From a bacterium (GTDB lineage Bacteria > ARS69): 64,000 nt of DNA. Below the pieces are notes generated by a model that was not told the DNA's origin, did no database searches, and worked only from the letters and a program-made list of their open reading frames with translations. The stretch covers positions 1 to 64,000 of the forward strand of contig JALGZR010000052.1 in NCBI GenBank assembly GCA_025774805.1. The letters run 5' to 3'. Below are positions 29,338-38,422 of the stretch, piece after piece. Each line of letters starts with the position of its first letter. Position 1 is the stretch's first letter. The position numbers were made by a program, and so were the translations under genes.

Positions 29338-30045
29338 TCAGGATCCCGTCGGCATCCCGGGGAAGTTCCTTTTCGGTGCGGTCCCTCCGGACGGCACGGC
29401 CCCTCTCCGCTCGACCAGGCGATCCGCGACGGACGTGAAGGCGTCGGTCGGGGCCGGAGGGGCCTCGGTCTCCAGGGCCCGCGGGACGAGTCCGTCCCGA
29501 CCGGGTCCCGGTCGCGGGCTCCACAGCGGGAAGGAGACCCCCGAGAGCCGGTGGATCACGTACGCCTGCGCGGTCAGCAGGACGATGGCCGCCATCAGGG
29601 CGAGGAGGACCGGGCCGCCGGTCATCAGGCCGAGGGAGACCATCAGCGCGGTCGACGCCGCGGGCGGATGCGCCAGGTTCGTCGCGACCATCAGGACGTT
29701 CGTCAGCGAGAGGGCGATCGTCACGGCCGTGATTCGACCGCCGGGGATCCCTTCCTGGAAAAGCGCGAAGGCCATCCATCCGATAAGAATGGCACCCCCG
29801 TGGGCCAGGATCGCGTTGCGGGGAGAGCTCGAGGGAGCCAGAGGCCGATAGAAGAAGAGGAAGGCGCTGGGTCCCAGGGACGGGAACAGCAACGGCTGGT
29901 CCGTGTAGGCCGCGGCCGCCGCCAGAATGGCGATCGAGATCCCCGAGTTCACGAGGATGAACGCGGACCGCGTCAGCCGATTCGGGAAGCGCGTGAGCAC
30001 GTACCAGGGCTGAATGCGGGCCAGTCGCCAGAACCATCTCTTCAC
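29338..30045 (-). CDS. HPP-family integral membrane protein
   Basis: 235 residues from a GTG with GGGAGG upstream. It carries the family signatures PSLGPSAFLFFY and NLAHPPAASTALMV, within four or five membrane segments (SISIAILAAAAA-type helix 1, LLALMAAIVLLTAQAY last). The Pro-rich tail of about 50 residues is probably cytoplasmic. HPP proteins include cyanobacterial and plastid nitrite transport-related members; a function in this organism cannot be assigned. It is divergent from the HDOD gene across about 45 bases. Confidence 0.8.
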   Translation of the reverse strand: MKRWFWRLARIQPWYVLTRFPNRLTRSAFILVNSGISIAILAAAAAYTDQPLLFPSLGPSAFLFFYRPLAPSSSPRNAILAHGGAILIGWMAFALFQEGIPGGRITAVTIALSLTNVLMVATNLAHPPAASTALMVSLGLMTGGPVLLALMAAIVLLTAQAYVIHRLSGVSFPLWSPRPGPGRDGLVPRALETEAPPAPTDAFTSVADRLVERRGAVPSGGTAPKRNFPGMPTGS

Positions 30046-30089
30046 GACGCTCGCCTCCCGGGTGCGCGTCTCGAAACCAGGTATCGGCG

Positions 30090-30986
30090 ATGATCTTTCG
30101 CAAGCTGAGCGAACAGGCCGCGATCGCCACCGGCGACTTCGGCCGCATGTTCCGTGAGCTGGAGATCCCGTCCCTGCCGCAGGCGGCGACCGCGTGTCTC
30201 GAAATGGCCGGGGACGAGGACGCCGACGTCGGCAAGATCGCCGGCGCGATCAGCAGCGATCCCGGGATCTCCGCGCGGGTCCTGCGGATGGTGAACTCCG
30301 CGCACTTCGGGATCCCCAACCGGATCGGAAACGTCCGCCAGGCCGTGGCGATGCTCGGCCTCGGTCGCATCCGCTCTCTGGTGCTCGGGTGCGGGGCGAT
30401 CGAGGCTCTTCCGAGACGGGGAGAGGGCTTCGACCCCGAGGCCTTCTGGCGGACTTCTCTCCAGCGTTCGGTGTTCGCCGAGGTCTTGGCCCGGGAGATC
30501 TGCCGTGGATCCGAAGGAGAGGCGTTCACCGGGGCCCTGCTGCAGGACATGGCGCTTCCCATCCTGCTCTGCAAATGGGGCAAGCACTATCGCCCGGTGT
30601 ACGAGTCCGCGGTGTCCTCCGGCCGGGACCTCGTCCTCGTGGAGCGGGAGGAGCTCTCCTGGACCCACGCCGAGGCCGGGGCGTGGATGGCGCGCAACTG
30701 GGGGTTTCCCGACGTTCTGGTCTGCTGCGTCGGACTTCACCACGCGACGCTCGACGAGATCGCGGCCCTCGATCTCGGGGGCTCTCCGGTCGCGGCGGTC
30801 AGTGTCTCCTCGCGCGTTCCCGACGCGGCGACGGTCTGCCGAGGCGAGTTGGGGTTCTCCGAGGAGAAGTACCGCGGCGTCTGCGAGGAGGTCGACCGGG
30901 CGTGCGAGGAGCTCGCCGGCGTCTTCGAGATCCCGAGACCGGCGCCGCTGGCGGAGTCGCCCGTCTCCGACCCGGGGTCGGCCTGA
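30090..30986 (+). CDS. HDOD domain protein
   Basis: 298 residues spanning one HDOD domain: LPSLPQAATACLEM-like entry, ISSDPGISARVLRMVNSAHF and VRQAVAMLGLGRIRSLVL, followed by a helical C-terminus with LQDMALPILLCKWG and a conserved VGLHHATL. HDOD is a non-catalytic relative of HD phosphohydrolases and usually acts in signalling. No receiver or GGDEF domain is attached. It is 180 bases upstream of the transketolase gene on the same strand, and its link to that enzyme is unclear. Confidence 0.85.
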   Translation: MIFRKLSEQAAIATGDFGRMFRELEIPSLPQAATACLEMAGDEDADVGKIAGAISSDPGISARVLRMVNSAHFGIPNRIGNVRQAVAMLGLGRIRSLVLGCGAIEALPRRGEGFDPEAFWRTSLQRSVFAEVLAREICRGSEGEAFTGALLQDMALPILLCKWGKHYRPVYESAVSSGRDLVLVEREELSWTHAEAGAWMARNWGFPDVLVCCVGLHHATLDEIAALDLGGSPVAAVSVSSRVPDAATVCRGELGFSEEKYRGVCEEVDRACEELAGVFEIPRPAPLAESPVSDPGSA

Positions 30987-31168
30987 GGGCGAGTGGGATC
31001 TCCGGCCCGACGTCCTCCGGGCGACCGGCCGTCGTCTTGACCCGGGTCGCGCGTCTGCTTCCTGATCTGTTATTCTGTTCGGCCACCCACCCGCGGAGCG
31101 CCGGCTCACCCGCGAGCCCGCCGCTGCCCGGTCCCTTCCCCCACCCGACTGGCAAGGACCTGTTCGAG

Positions 31169-33739
31169 ATGGCTTTACACGTCACGTCGCGACCCACGGT
31201 CGTCACGGTCAACGCCGTGGAGACGGAAGAGAGGCGGACGCCCCACTCCATCGAGCTCCCCGCGTACGAGCGCGAGCGGTTCGAAGACGTGGCGTTCATG
31301 ACCGCGATGACGCTGGTGCTCCTGGGCAACTACTCGCAGACCGGCCACTACGGGGGGCCCCTGGCCTACACCCCCTACAACGTCGCCATCCATCTGGGCG
31401 GACCGGAGGTGGGCGGGTTGCGCTACGACCTCCGCGACCCCAAGCACCCCTTCGCCGACAAGTTCATGCTGACCGGCGGCCACTCCATCCCGACCTGCTA
31501 TGCGCTCTGGATGATCCTGTGCGAGGCGATGCGTCGTCAGCGCGAGGCCACCGGCAAGGACGATTACGCGATCGATCCGAACGTAGCCATTCTGTCCGTC
31601 GACGCGCTCGGGTTCCGGCGCAGCCCCGGCGCGGTTCGGAATCTCCTCTCGGAGAACGGGCTGAGCGACGATCCGCGGTTCGCGCAGGCCAAGCTGCGCG
31701 GCATTCGATCGCTGGCCGGACACTCGGAGACGACCGATCTGACGAACGACGTCAACGGGGGACCGTCCGGGATCGGGATCGCCACCGCCGCGGGGAAGGC
31801 GCTCTTCTGGGACGCGATCGGCGCTCCACCCACCCTCAAGCTGATCGCCTTCGAGGGCGAGTTCGCCTTGACCGCCGGCCACGCCCAGGAGGTCAAGACC
31901 GCCGCCCTCGCGCAGCAGGTCGGGAAGCGGCTCCGGGTGCTCCTCTCCTACAACAACGCGGGCATCGACGATCAGCTCGTGGGCAGCGTCGTGAAGCCGC
32001 AGTACCAGGGCTACGACATCGCCCAGCAGTGGACGTCCTACGGCTGGAACGTCCTCTCCATCGAGGACGGCAACCGGTTTGACGACGTCTTCGGCGCGCT
32101 CAAGGCCATGGAGGACTGGCCGGTCGACGACCGGCGACCGATGATCGTCATCGGCCCCACCCTCAAGGGCTGGTGGCCGGGCGCGATCGAACGGCGCATT
32201 CCCGGCTACGACGGCGAGATGCTCGTCGGCGCTCCCAGCCATCCGTACGCCCTTGCGATGAACGGCGACTACTTCGTGGCCCTCGCCGAGACGTTCGAGA
32301 AGCGCTACGGGGTGACGTTCGAGGGGATTCGCGACGGCGCCCCGAAGTCCGAGCCGGAGCGCCTTACCCAATTCATGACCAACGTGCAGATCGCCATGTC
32401 GGTGATGGACGAGAGGCCCGGGCTCCGGGAGTGGATCGCGGACCGGGTCGTGGACATCGCCGGCAAGCTCGACCGCAGCTTCCCGGTCAAAATCGCCACC
32501 GACCGGGATCCCTTCCGCGACGAGCGCCTGAAGGTCGAGAACCTCCCGACCGAACCCGTCGAGGCGGTTCTGAAAAACCCGCACACCGGTGAGGAGGCCA
32601 AGCGGACGATCGCCCTCTTCCTGCCGCCGGGGGAGAAGAGGGGAACCCGACGGGCCCTGAGCGAGATCGGGAAGTGGATGAACTACGTGACCGGCAACCG
32701 GTTCTACACCGCGGCGGCGGATCTCTCCGACTCGATCAACGTGGAGAAGTGCCACTTCTTCGGTCACTACGATCCGGTGACGAACCCGGCCGGGACCCGC
32801 CTCAAGGCGCCGATCCAGGAGGCGGTGAACGCGTCGACCATCATCGGGCTCATCAATCAAACGGCCTCGTCGGATCCCGAGATCCACGCCGGCATGGGAG
32901 GGCTGTCCGGAACCTACGGCTCGTTCACGCCGCTGATGTACACGCCGGCCCGCGTCTACAGCCAGCAGAACCAGGACAGTCCCTTCGCCCTCGGCGTGCT
33001 CACCATTCTCGCCGGGCACTCCGGACCCGAGACGGCGGCGGACGCCCGCACGCACTTCGGGATCTTCGCGCCCCAGGTGTGGACGCTCTTCCCCCGGAAC
33101 CAGATCATCAATCTCTACTTCTGGGACTACAACGACGTGGCGGCCGGTTACTTCGCCGCGCTCCAGGAGGCCACGGCGCGGAAGGAGGTCGGGATCATCA
33201 CGATCCACGTGGCCCGGCCGGACTTCTACGTCAGCGACCGGAGCGGCTTCGCCGACCCCGATCTGAAGGCCGCCGCGAAGGGGATGTATCTCATCCGCGA
33301 CTACGCCCCGGACCGGCCCCCGATGGGAACGGTTCTGGCGCAGGGCTCGAGCTCGACCATGAACCTGGTCGGGATCCTCCCGCGGCTGGAGAAGGAGGGC
33401 GTGAACGTGCGGGTGGCCGCGGTGATCAGCCCCGAGCTCTTTGACTGGCAGCCGGCGGCGCATCGCGAGAAGGTCTTCCCCGACTCGGCCCGCTACGACT
33501 GCATGGTCGTCAGCACCATGACGAAGCGCGTGCCGCCGCTCGCGAATCTCGGTCCGCTCACCGAGGAGTACTCGCTGTACGCCGACTTCGACGATCGGTG
33601 GAGAACGGGCGGAACCGAGCCCGACGTGATCGCCGAGGCCCGTCTCGATCCCGATTCGATCTTCGACGGCGTGGTGCGCTTCGCCCGCGCTCGGGAGGAA
33701 CGGCTTGCCCGGCAACGGGAGGCGCTCGGGGGGCTGTAG
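31169..33739 (+). CDS. divergent transketolase-family enzyme (thiamine diphosphate dependent)
   Basis: 856 residues from the ATG of MALHVTSRP. The N-terminal cofactor half is clear (LTGGHSIPTCYALW, GHSETTDLTNDVNGGPSGIG, AFEGEFALTAGHAQE, LSYNNAGIDDQ). The pyrimidine-binding and C-terminal halves follow (MGGLSGTYGSFTPLMYT, VLTILAGHSGPETAAD, DYAPDRPPMGTVLAQGSSST). Typical transketolases are about 660 residues, so this is a long form. The metal-binding GDG is replaced by GEF, an Asp to Glu change, while the NN of the motif is kept. It should shift two-carbon ketol units in the pentose phosphate pathway or a related reaction; the exact substrates are uncertain. A terminator follows. Confidence 0.75.
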   Translation: MALHVTSRPTVVTVNAVETEERRTPHSIELPAYERERFEDVAFMTAMTLVLLGNYSQTGHYGGPLAYTPYNVAIHLGGPEVGGLRYDLRDPKHPFADKFMLTGGHSIPTCYALWMILCEAMRRQREATGKDDYAIDPNVAILSVDALGFRRSPGAVRNLLSENGLSDDPRFAQAKLRGIRSLAGHSETTDLTNDVNGGPSGIGIATAAGKALFWDAIGAPPTLKLIAFEGEFALTAGHAQEVKTAALAQQVGKRLRVLLSYNNAGIDDQLVGSVVKPQYQGYDIAQQWTSYGWNVLSIEDGNRFDDVFGALKAMEDWPVDDRRPMIVIGPTLKGWWPGAIERRIPGYDGEMLVGAPSHPYALAMNGDYFVALAETFEKRYGVTFEGIRDGAPKSEPERLTQFMTNVQIAMSVMDERPGLREWIADRVVDIAGKLDRSFPVKIATDRDPFRDERLKVENLPTEPVEAVLKNPHTGEEAKRTIALFLPPGEKRGTRRALSEIGKWMNYVTGNRFYTAAADLSDSINVEKCHFFGHYDPVTNPAGTRLKAPIQEAVNASTIIGLINQTASSDPEIHAGMGGLSGTYGSFTPLMYTPARVYSQQNQDSPFALGVLTILAGHSGPETAADARTHFGIFAPQVWTLFPRNQIINLYFWDYNDVAAGYFAALQEATARKEVGIITIHVARPDFYVSDRSGFADPDLKAAAKGMYLIRDYAPDRPPMGTVLAQGSSSTMNLVGILPRLEKEGVNVRVAAVISPELFDWQPAAHREKVFPDSARYDCMVVSTMTKRVPPLANLGPLTEEYSLYADFDDRWRTGGTEPDVIAEARLDPDSIFDGVVRFARAREERLARQREALGGL

Positions 33740-33788
33740 TCGGGAGAACTCACCGGGCCCTGAGGATTTGCGATTCGGGGGCCGGGAA

Positions 33789-33835
33789 GGCGAGGGGAGG
33801 AGGGGTCGGCGAACGCCCTCTCGCCTCGCCTTTTT
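33789..33835 (+). terminator. intrinsic terminator after the transketolase gene
   Basis: GGCGAGG pairs with CCTCGCC at the base of a long imperfect GC stem, with one mismatch and one bulge above, and TTTTT follows directly. It begins about 50 bases past the stop codon. Confidence 0.75.
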
Positions 33836-33860
33836 CCATGGATGATTCCAGGATGCCGGC

Positions 33861-33891
33861 GGACGCGGGTTCGATTCCCGCCGCCTCACCA
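33861..33891 (+). other. tmRNA/tRNA 3'-end-like remnant (possible old attachment site)
   Basis: GGACGCGGGTTCGATTCCCG and the following CCGCCTCACCA form a perfect T-arm (GCGGG/CCCGC) plus an acceptor 3' strand ending in CCA. The same words end most bacterial tmRNAs, and AGGATG just upstream also fits. No 5' acceptor strand, D-arm or anticodon arm exists nearby, and the acceptor is one base short. It is therefore a fragment, such as integrases leave when they use ssrA as target. No integrase lies in the window. Confidence 0.5.
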
Positions 33892-33968
33892 GCCCGCTTG
33901 TTGCCGCCAGCGGCCGGGCGTCCCCTTCCGGTCGAACGGACGAGTCCGCGCATGCAGCCCCGCCCGGT

Positions 33969-34256
33969 TCAGGGTGTGGGCTCGATGCGGAACGGATAGC
34001 GCAAGGTCTGGAGAACCTCGCGCCCCTGGCCGTCCTTCTCGTGAAGAAGGATGAGGTACCGGCCGGGGGAGAGCTCGCGAGCCTCGAGGAGCAGGACACA
34101 GGAGTGGCCTCTCCCCCTGAACCGCCCCGCGTTCTCGGGGAGACCCGGCTGCCTGATTCCGGCCTTCCCCGCCGGGGGCCACCGAGTATCTCGAGATACG
34201 GAGTCGGGCGAACACCGCGATGCCGTGCCGTCCGGCGTCGCGATCCGCAAGGGCAC
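33969..34256 (-). pseudogene. possible truncated coding fragment, beta-rich C-terminus
   Basis: The last 45 residues read like real protein (CVLLLEARELSPGRYLILLH, then GQGREVLQTLRYPFRIEPTP), and sense-like residues continue upstream of the listed start (RVTLYLPGTDVPLRIATPDG) until they run antisense into the B-box gene. This looks like the tail of a longer Ig-like secreted protein that has lost its front. The alternative is chance. Confidence 0.3.
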
Positions 34257-34306
34257 ATCGGTGCCCGGCAGGTAAAGCGTTACCCTGGAAGTGCCGATGC
34301 CCCGGC

Positions 34307-34714
34307 ATGGAGTGCTTCCAACACGAAGGTCGTCCGGCGGTCGGTGCTTGCCGGTCCTGCCTGAAGGGCCTCTGCCGAGAGTGCGCCACGGAACTGGACG
34401 GCGGCCTGGCGTGCTCGCCGAAGTGTGAGCGGATGGTCGGGATCATCGTGTCCTCTCTCGAGCAGGGAGCTCGTTATCAACACGTGTCCGCCGGGATCCT
34501 CCGTTCGACACCCGGCCTCTGGTCCGGCCTGGCGGTCGTGGCCCTTTTCGTCGGCATCGTAGTGGCCGCACTCGGACTGAGCTTTTCCGCGTACCGCAGC
34601 ATCGCTCTCCTCGCGCTCCCATTCCTCGCGCTCGCATTCCTGTCGGGCCGCCTGGCCCGGAGCACCGCCGGCGGGCCCTCGCCCGCCGATGCCGCCCGGG
34701 AACCCGTCTCTTAG
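34307..34714 (+). CDS. B-box-type zinc-finger membrane protein
   Basis: 135 residues. The first 45 hold a Cys/His pattern (CFQHEGRPAVGACRSC, LCRECATEL, CSPKCE) like the B-box zinc domains found at the N-terminus of small bacterial membrane proteins. Two hydrophobic helices follow (LWSGLAVVALFVGIVVAALG and IALLALPFLALAFLSG). No ribosome binding site stands out before the chosen ATG. Function unknown; related proteins are thought to be membrane-bound zinc proteins. Confidence 0.65.
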   Translation: MECFQHEGRPAVGACRSCLKGLCRECATELDGGLACSPKCERMVGIIVSSLEQGARYQHVSAGILRSTPGLWSGLAVVALFVGIVVAALGLSFSAYRSIALLALPFLALAFLSGRLARSTAGGPSPADAAREPVS

Positions 34715-34924
34715 CGGTCGGCCCTGAACATTCCATGTCGAGTAATCGGGTTGCCCCGATTGAGCCCGCTTGACATTTCGTTGGGCTCTTGCGGGATTCG
34801 TCCGGTTGCTCGACTGCGGCCTCCCGGATTCCGCCGCAACCCCTCCTTCGTACCCCCGAGATGATCTCGCGTCTGATACACTTGAACCTTCTTCAGACGC
34901 GCCCCGGAAGAGCGACGCGTCCAC

Positions 34925-36745
34925 ATGAGACGAGTCCTTCGCCTTCTCCCCCTCCACAGATTTCGCCTCGGCCGCCGAGCCCGGGTCGTGATCGTGCTGC
35001 TCACCGGCTGCGTGGTGCTGCCGTGCCGGAACCCGGATATGGCCCGGAAGCCGTTTGCCGCGCCGAGGCGGACGCCGGTCACCAAGAGCGCCCCGGAAGG
35101 CCCCGGTCTGACCGTCCTGGTACGGCCTTACACTGCCGGTGGCGCGGAGACCCTGATCGACCGGGAGATCGCCCGCGGCGTCGCCGAGCTCCTCGGAGCG
35201 GAGGCGCGGCTCGTCTTCGAAGACGACGAGGGAAGGATGGTCGATCGTCTGCTCTCGGGCGAGGTCGACCTGATCGCCGCCCTACTGCCGGTCACTCCGG
35301 AGCGCGAGAGGGAGATCGCGTTCTCCCTTCCTTACGGCGTGGCGGCAAATGGCCCCGCCGCCGTCGCCGTCCGCCCCGACGATCGAGAGTTACGGCTCCG
35401 CGTCAACGAGTTCCTCATCTCCCACGCTCTGATCAGCCGGCGGGATGCGACCCACACGGACGACTTCAGCGACATCAAGGCTCGGGGCCGGCTCCGCATC
35501 CTCACCGAGAGCGGTCCGGCCTCGTTCTACGTTCACCGGGGCGAGCCCCGGGGGTTCGAGTACGAGCTGCTGAAGCGGTTCGCCGATTGCCACGGTCTGG
35601 CGCTGGAGGTCGTCGTCCCGCCGACGCGCGCGGACCTCGTCCCCTGGCTCCTCGCCGGCAAGGGAGACGTCGTGGCCGCCGGGCTTCCCGTCCGGTCGGA
35701 GCTCGCCGACGAGGTCGCGTTCACACGCCCGTACCAAAACCTGCAAGAGGTGATCGCGGTGCGTGAACGCGATCGGGTACGAGATCTCGAGGACCTCCGC
35801 GGTCGCCGCGTATTCGTGCGTGCGGGCAGCCCGCACTATGAAACGCTGCGGGAGCTCCGTCAGTATGACGACGACTTCGAGATCGCGGTCGTCCCGGAGA
35901 CCTTCGATCTCGAAGATATCCTCGACCGTGTCGAGGACGGCACCTGGGACGTCACCGTCTCCGACTCGCACATTCTGAAGATGGAGCGCGCAACCGGACG
36001 CCGCCTCCGGGCGGGTTTCGCCATCAAGGTCGCCCGCCACGCCTGGGCGGTTCGTCCGCAGAACCCGGAACTCCGGCAGGCGCTCGACGCCTTCCTCCGG
36101 CAGGAGTATCGCGGCCTGCACTTCAATCTCATTCGCGCGCGCTACTTCGGCAACGCCCGGGACATCGCTCACGTGCGCGACGAATTCCGCTCCGACGCGA
36201 GCAGCCGCATTTCCCCGTACGACGACCTCATCCGCTCGCGCGCCGGGCAATACGGTCTCGACTGGCGTCTCATCGCGGCGCAGATGTACCAGGAATCGCG
36301 GTTTGACGGCTCCCAGGTCAGCCTCGCCGGGGCGGCCGGTCTCATGCAGCTCATGCCGCGGACCGCCGCCGAATTCGGTGTCCGGGAGCGAGAGGATCCG
36401 GAGAGCTCGATCAGGGCGGGAACGAAGTATCTGCGGAGCCTCATCGACCGCTTCGACCCCGAGCTGCCGCTCGCCACCCGCATTCGCTTCGCGCTGGCGA
36501 GCTACAACGCCGGCAAGGGCCACGTGGACGATGCCCGTCGCCTCGCCGCCGAGCTCGGATTGTCGGCGGACCGCTGGTACGACAACGTCGAGAATGCTCT
36601 GCTCCTCCTCGAGCAACCGGAACACTACCCGAAGACCCGCTTCGGATACTGCCGCGGAAGCGAGACCGTCCGCTACGTGCGGGAGATCGACCGCCACTAC
36701 CGTACCTACGTCGAGTACGTTCCGATCGAACTCGCGTCGCGGTGA
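34925..36745 (+). CDS. mltF: MltF-like lytic transglycosylase with tandem binding-protein-type domains
   Basis: 606 residues. A lipobox-like LLTGC near residue 29 predicts a lipoprotein. Two SBP_bac_3-like regions follow: an N-terminal half-domain (about 60-170) and a full one (about 185-430, GRLRILTESGPASFYVHRGE, DLEDLRGRRVFVRAGS). The C-terminal SLT domain has the catalytic Glu in MYQESRFDGSQVS, then GLMQLMPRTAAEFG and LASYNAGKGHV. This is the MltF architecture, in which the binding domain regulates a murein-cleaving enzyme at the outer membrane. The extra N-terminal half-domain is unusual. It stands alone on its strand. Confidence 0.85.
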   Translation: MRRVLRLLPLHRFRLGRRARVVIVLLTGCVVLPCRNPDMARKPFAAPRRTPVTKSAPEGPGLTVLVRPYTAGGAETLIDREIARGVAELLGAEARLVFEDDEGRMVDRLLSGEVDLIAALLPVTPEREREIAFSLPYGVAANGPAAVAVRPDDRELRLRVNEFLISHALISRRDATHTDDFSDIKARGRLRILTESGPASFYVHRGEPRGFEYELLKRFADCHGLALEVVVPPTRADLVPWLLAGKGDVVAAGLPVRSELADEVAFTRPYQNLQEVIAVRERDRVRDLEDLRGRRVFVRAGSPHYETLRELRQYDDDFEIAVVPETFDLEDILDRVEDGTWDVTVSDSHILKMERATGRRLRAGFAIKVARHAWAVRPQNPELRQALDAFLRQEYRGLHFNLIRARYFGNARDIAHVRDEFRSDASSRISPYDDLIRSRAGQYGLDWRLIAAQMYQESRFDGSQVSLAGAAGLMQLMPRTAAEFGVREREDPESSIRAGTKYLRSLIDRFDPELPLATRIRFALASYNAGKGHVDDARRLAAELGLSADRWYDNVENALLLLEQPEHYPKTRFGYCRGSETVRYVREIDRHYRTYVEYVPIELASR

Positions 36746-36982
36746 GCCGGATGGGAGCCGCGGGCCCTTCGGGCGGCTATTCGGGGAGGAGCAGGGCGTC
36801 GTCGGCGATCCGGTGACCGGCCTCACCGTCCGCCCACTTCGAGGACTCCGCGCCGATGGCGAGCAAGTCCCCGTTCTCCAGGAGCCAGGCTCCATAGGGT
36901 GATCGATGAGTGACTGCAACCACAAAGACCCGGTTGCGGCAGCGCAGAGGCCTCGTACGCACGGGCCACGCACGTGCTCGGG
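36746..36982. other. intergenic stretch with a copied fragment
   Basis: About 240 bases after the transglycosylase. Most of its centre is the duplicated ASST-like piece described separately. GAGCCGCGGGCCCTTCGGGC just after the stop codon can fold into a short imperfect hairpin but has no T-run. Confidence 0.4.
36794..36884 (-). pseudogene. 91-bp duplicated fragment of the downstream ASST-like gene
   Basis: This piece matches 41144-41234 with three mismatches in 91 bases and encodes LLENGDLLAIGAE followed by ADGEAGHRIADD in the minus frame, the same peptide as the intact gene. It has no start or remainder. It marks a recent duplication or recombination next to the arylsulfotransferase-like locus. 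Confidence 0.75.
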
Positions 36983-38347
36983 CTAATCCGTCTCTCGATC
37001 ACTCGATGTGGGTAGCCAGTCAAGCGGAAACTCGGGGTCCAGCCGGATCATCTCGAAGAGTGTCGCGATCAGCTCGTTCCGCCGGCCAGCGCGATACGGG
37101 TTGAGAAACTCCCAGACGATCGTGCCATCCATCAGCACCTCGATCGCCCGCCCCGCATCCGATTCTGTGATCAGGGTGTTGCCGTTGGGGAGTCGATCGC
37201 ACGATCCGCAAGTGTGAGAGTAGAGTGGACGATCGAGCGACCCACTGTACTGCCATATGACCTCGGCCGTGAGCGGATCGAACTCCATCACGCGACTCGT
37301 CCCGCGATTGCCCTGGTTGTCGAAGATGAGCATGTGGAGGTTGTCGAGCACGGTGGATTGGTGTTGCTGGTACCAGAGTGAATTCATGGCCCATACCACC
37401 TCACGGGCCTTCACATCGAGCACGCAGACTGTATCCAAGTGCAGGATTGAGAGGAGTACATTGCCGGCCGCGAAACACGGGGCAAGGTGTGCCAGACGGC
37501 CGTTCAAGCGCTCGATCGTATTCGTATGCAGGATGTCCCCACCCCACTCGACACGCTGAAGGATGGAGAGATAACTGGAGTTCTCGAGGCTCTCGAGGAC
37601 CGAGACGCGTTCGAGTTCGCGACCGTCCGGGTCGAGAACACAGACGAAGTCTTCGAGAATCGGTTCCTGTTGACTGTAATTTGAATCAAAGCGAGCCTTC
37701 CGGGTCAGCGTGTAGATCCGACCGTCGGGCTGCACCTCGAGATCGTGGTGGGTCCGGCCCTCATAGGACCAGAGGAGGTTCGAGTCTCGGTCGAGCTTGA
37801 CCAGCCCGATGCCTTCGAAGATAGCGAGGATGTCTCCGTTCTCGAACACATGGGCCCGTCGCCAGAATCGATGGTTCTGCACGTTTTCTTGGGCTTCAAA
37901 GTCCCGATCAGGCCACACGCGTTCTGCCGCGCAATTCCACGCCCAAAGCTCATGGCCCTCCATGTCCATCAGAATGGCCGTGGGAGCGTGTCCAGATGTG
38001 TAGAGGTTGAGCGCGTTGTAGGCGGCTTCCCGGTCGTACTCAGTCACACCCTTCGACTCCGGGACTGCACGCGAACCAGAGAGATATCCGACGGACTCGA
38101 GCCGGTCGATCTCGCGCCGCCGTTCATCGGTGAGAAATTGGGCCCCAGGGTGATCTGGGATGGCGCGCCAGCGCCCCTGGGGACCTTTCGAAAAGACGCG
38201 GACCAACGCATTCGTTGCCCGGCTGAGCGCCTCGCGCGGTGGGACGGGCCACAAGGTGCAGATCAGGAGGAATGCATTGAGCAGGAGAGAACCCACTATG
38301 CCCGCGACCGCAAGCCCTCTCAGCCAGGAGCGGCGAGGTTGCGTCAC
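36983..38347 (-). CDS. arylsulfotransferase (ASST)-like membrane-anchored propeller protein
   Basis: 454 residues from a GTG with GAGGAGA upstream. A single N-terminal anchor (GLAVAGIVGSLLLNAFLLIC) precedes a six-bladed-type propeller with ASST family motifs: ENGDILAIFEGIGLVKLD, HHDLEVQPDGRIYTL, DILHTNTIE, RLPNGNTLITESDAGRAIEV. PF14269-type members are found widely and many are not proven sulfotransferases. It is a diverged paralog of the gene at 40299-41561. A role in modifying surface glycans made by the neighbouring GT-C enzyme is inference. Confidence 0.75.
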   Translation of the reverse strand: MTQPRRSWLRGLAVAGIVGSLLLNAFLLICTLWPVPPREALSRATNALVRVFSKGPQGRWRAIPDHPGAQFLTDERRREIDRLESVGYLSGSRAVPESKGVTEYDREAAYNALNLYTSGHAPTAILMDMEGHELWAWNCAAERVWPDRDFEAQENVQNHRFWRRAHVFENGDILAIFEGIGLVKLDRDSNLLWSYEGRTHHDLEVQPDGRIYTLTRKARFDSNYSQQEPILEDFVCVLDPDGRELERVSVLESLENSSYLSILQRVEWGGDILHTNTIERLNGRLAHLAPCFAAGNVLLSILHLDTVCVLDVKAREVVWAMNSLWYQQHQSTVLDNLHMLIFDNQGNRGTSRVMEFDPLTAEVIWQYSGSLDRPLYSHTCGSCDRLPNGNTLITESDAGRAIEVLMDGTIVWEFLNPYRAGRRNELIATLFEMIRLDPEFPLDWLPTSSDRETD

Positions 38348-38422
38348 TGTCTCTCCTCGTACCGAAGGCCCACCCGGGCTGCAACCGTCACGCGGAACTC
38401 ATGGGTGCCGGATTCCTGCCTC

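Noticed and set aside
31036-31075. Promoter TTGACC/TTATTC before the transketolase
   Set aside because: The boxes are 27 bases apart, too far for a sigma70 promoter.
30194-31168. Apparent N-terminal extension of the transketolase
   Set aside because: It overlaps the HDOD gene in another frame and is Arg/Gly/Pro-rich.
31169-33739. Phosphoketolase (Xfp)
   Set aside because: Length fits, but the GPGHGGP and GDGEAETGP-type phosphoketolase signatures are missing and transketolase motifs align better.
33818-33891. Complete tRNA gene
   Set aside because: No 5' acceptor strand or anticodon arm can be folded; only the T-arm and CCA end are present.
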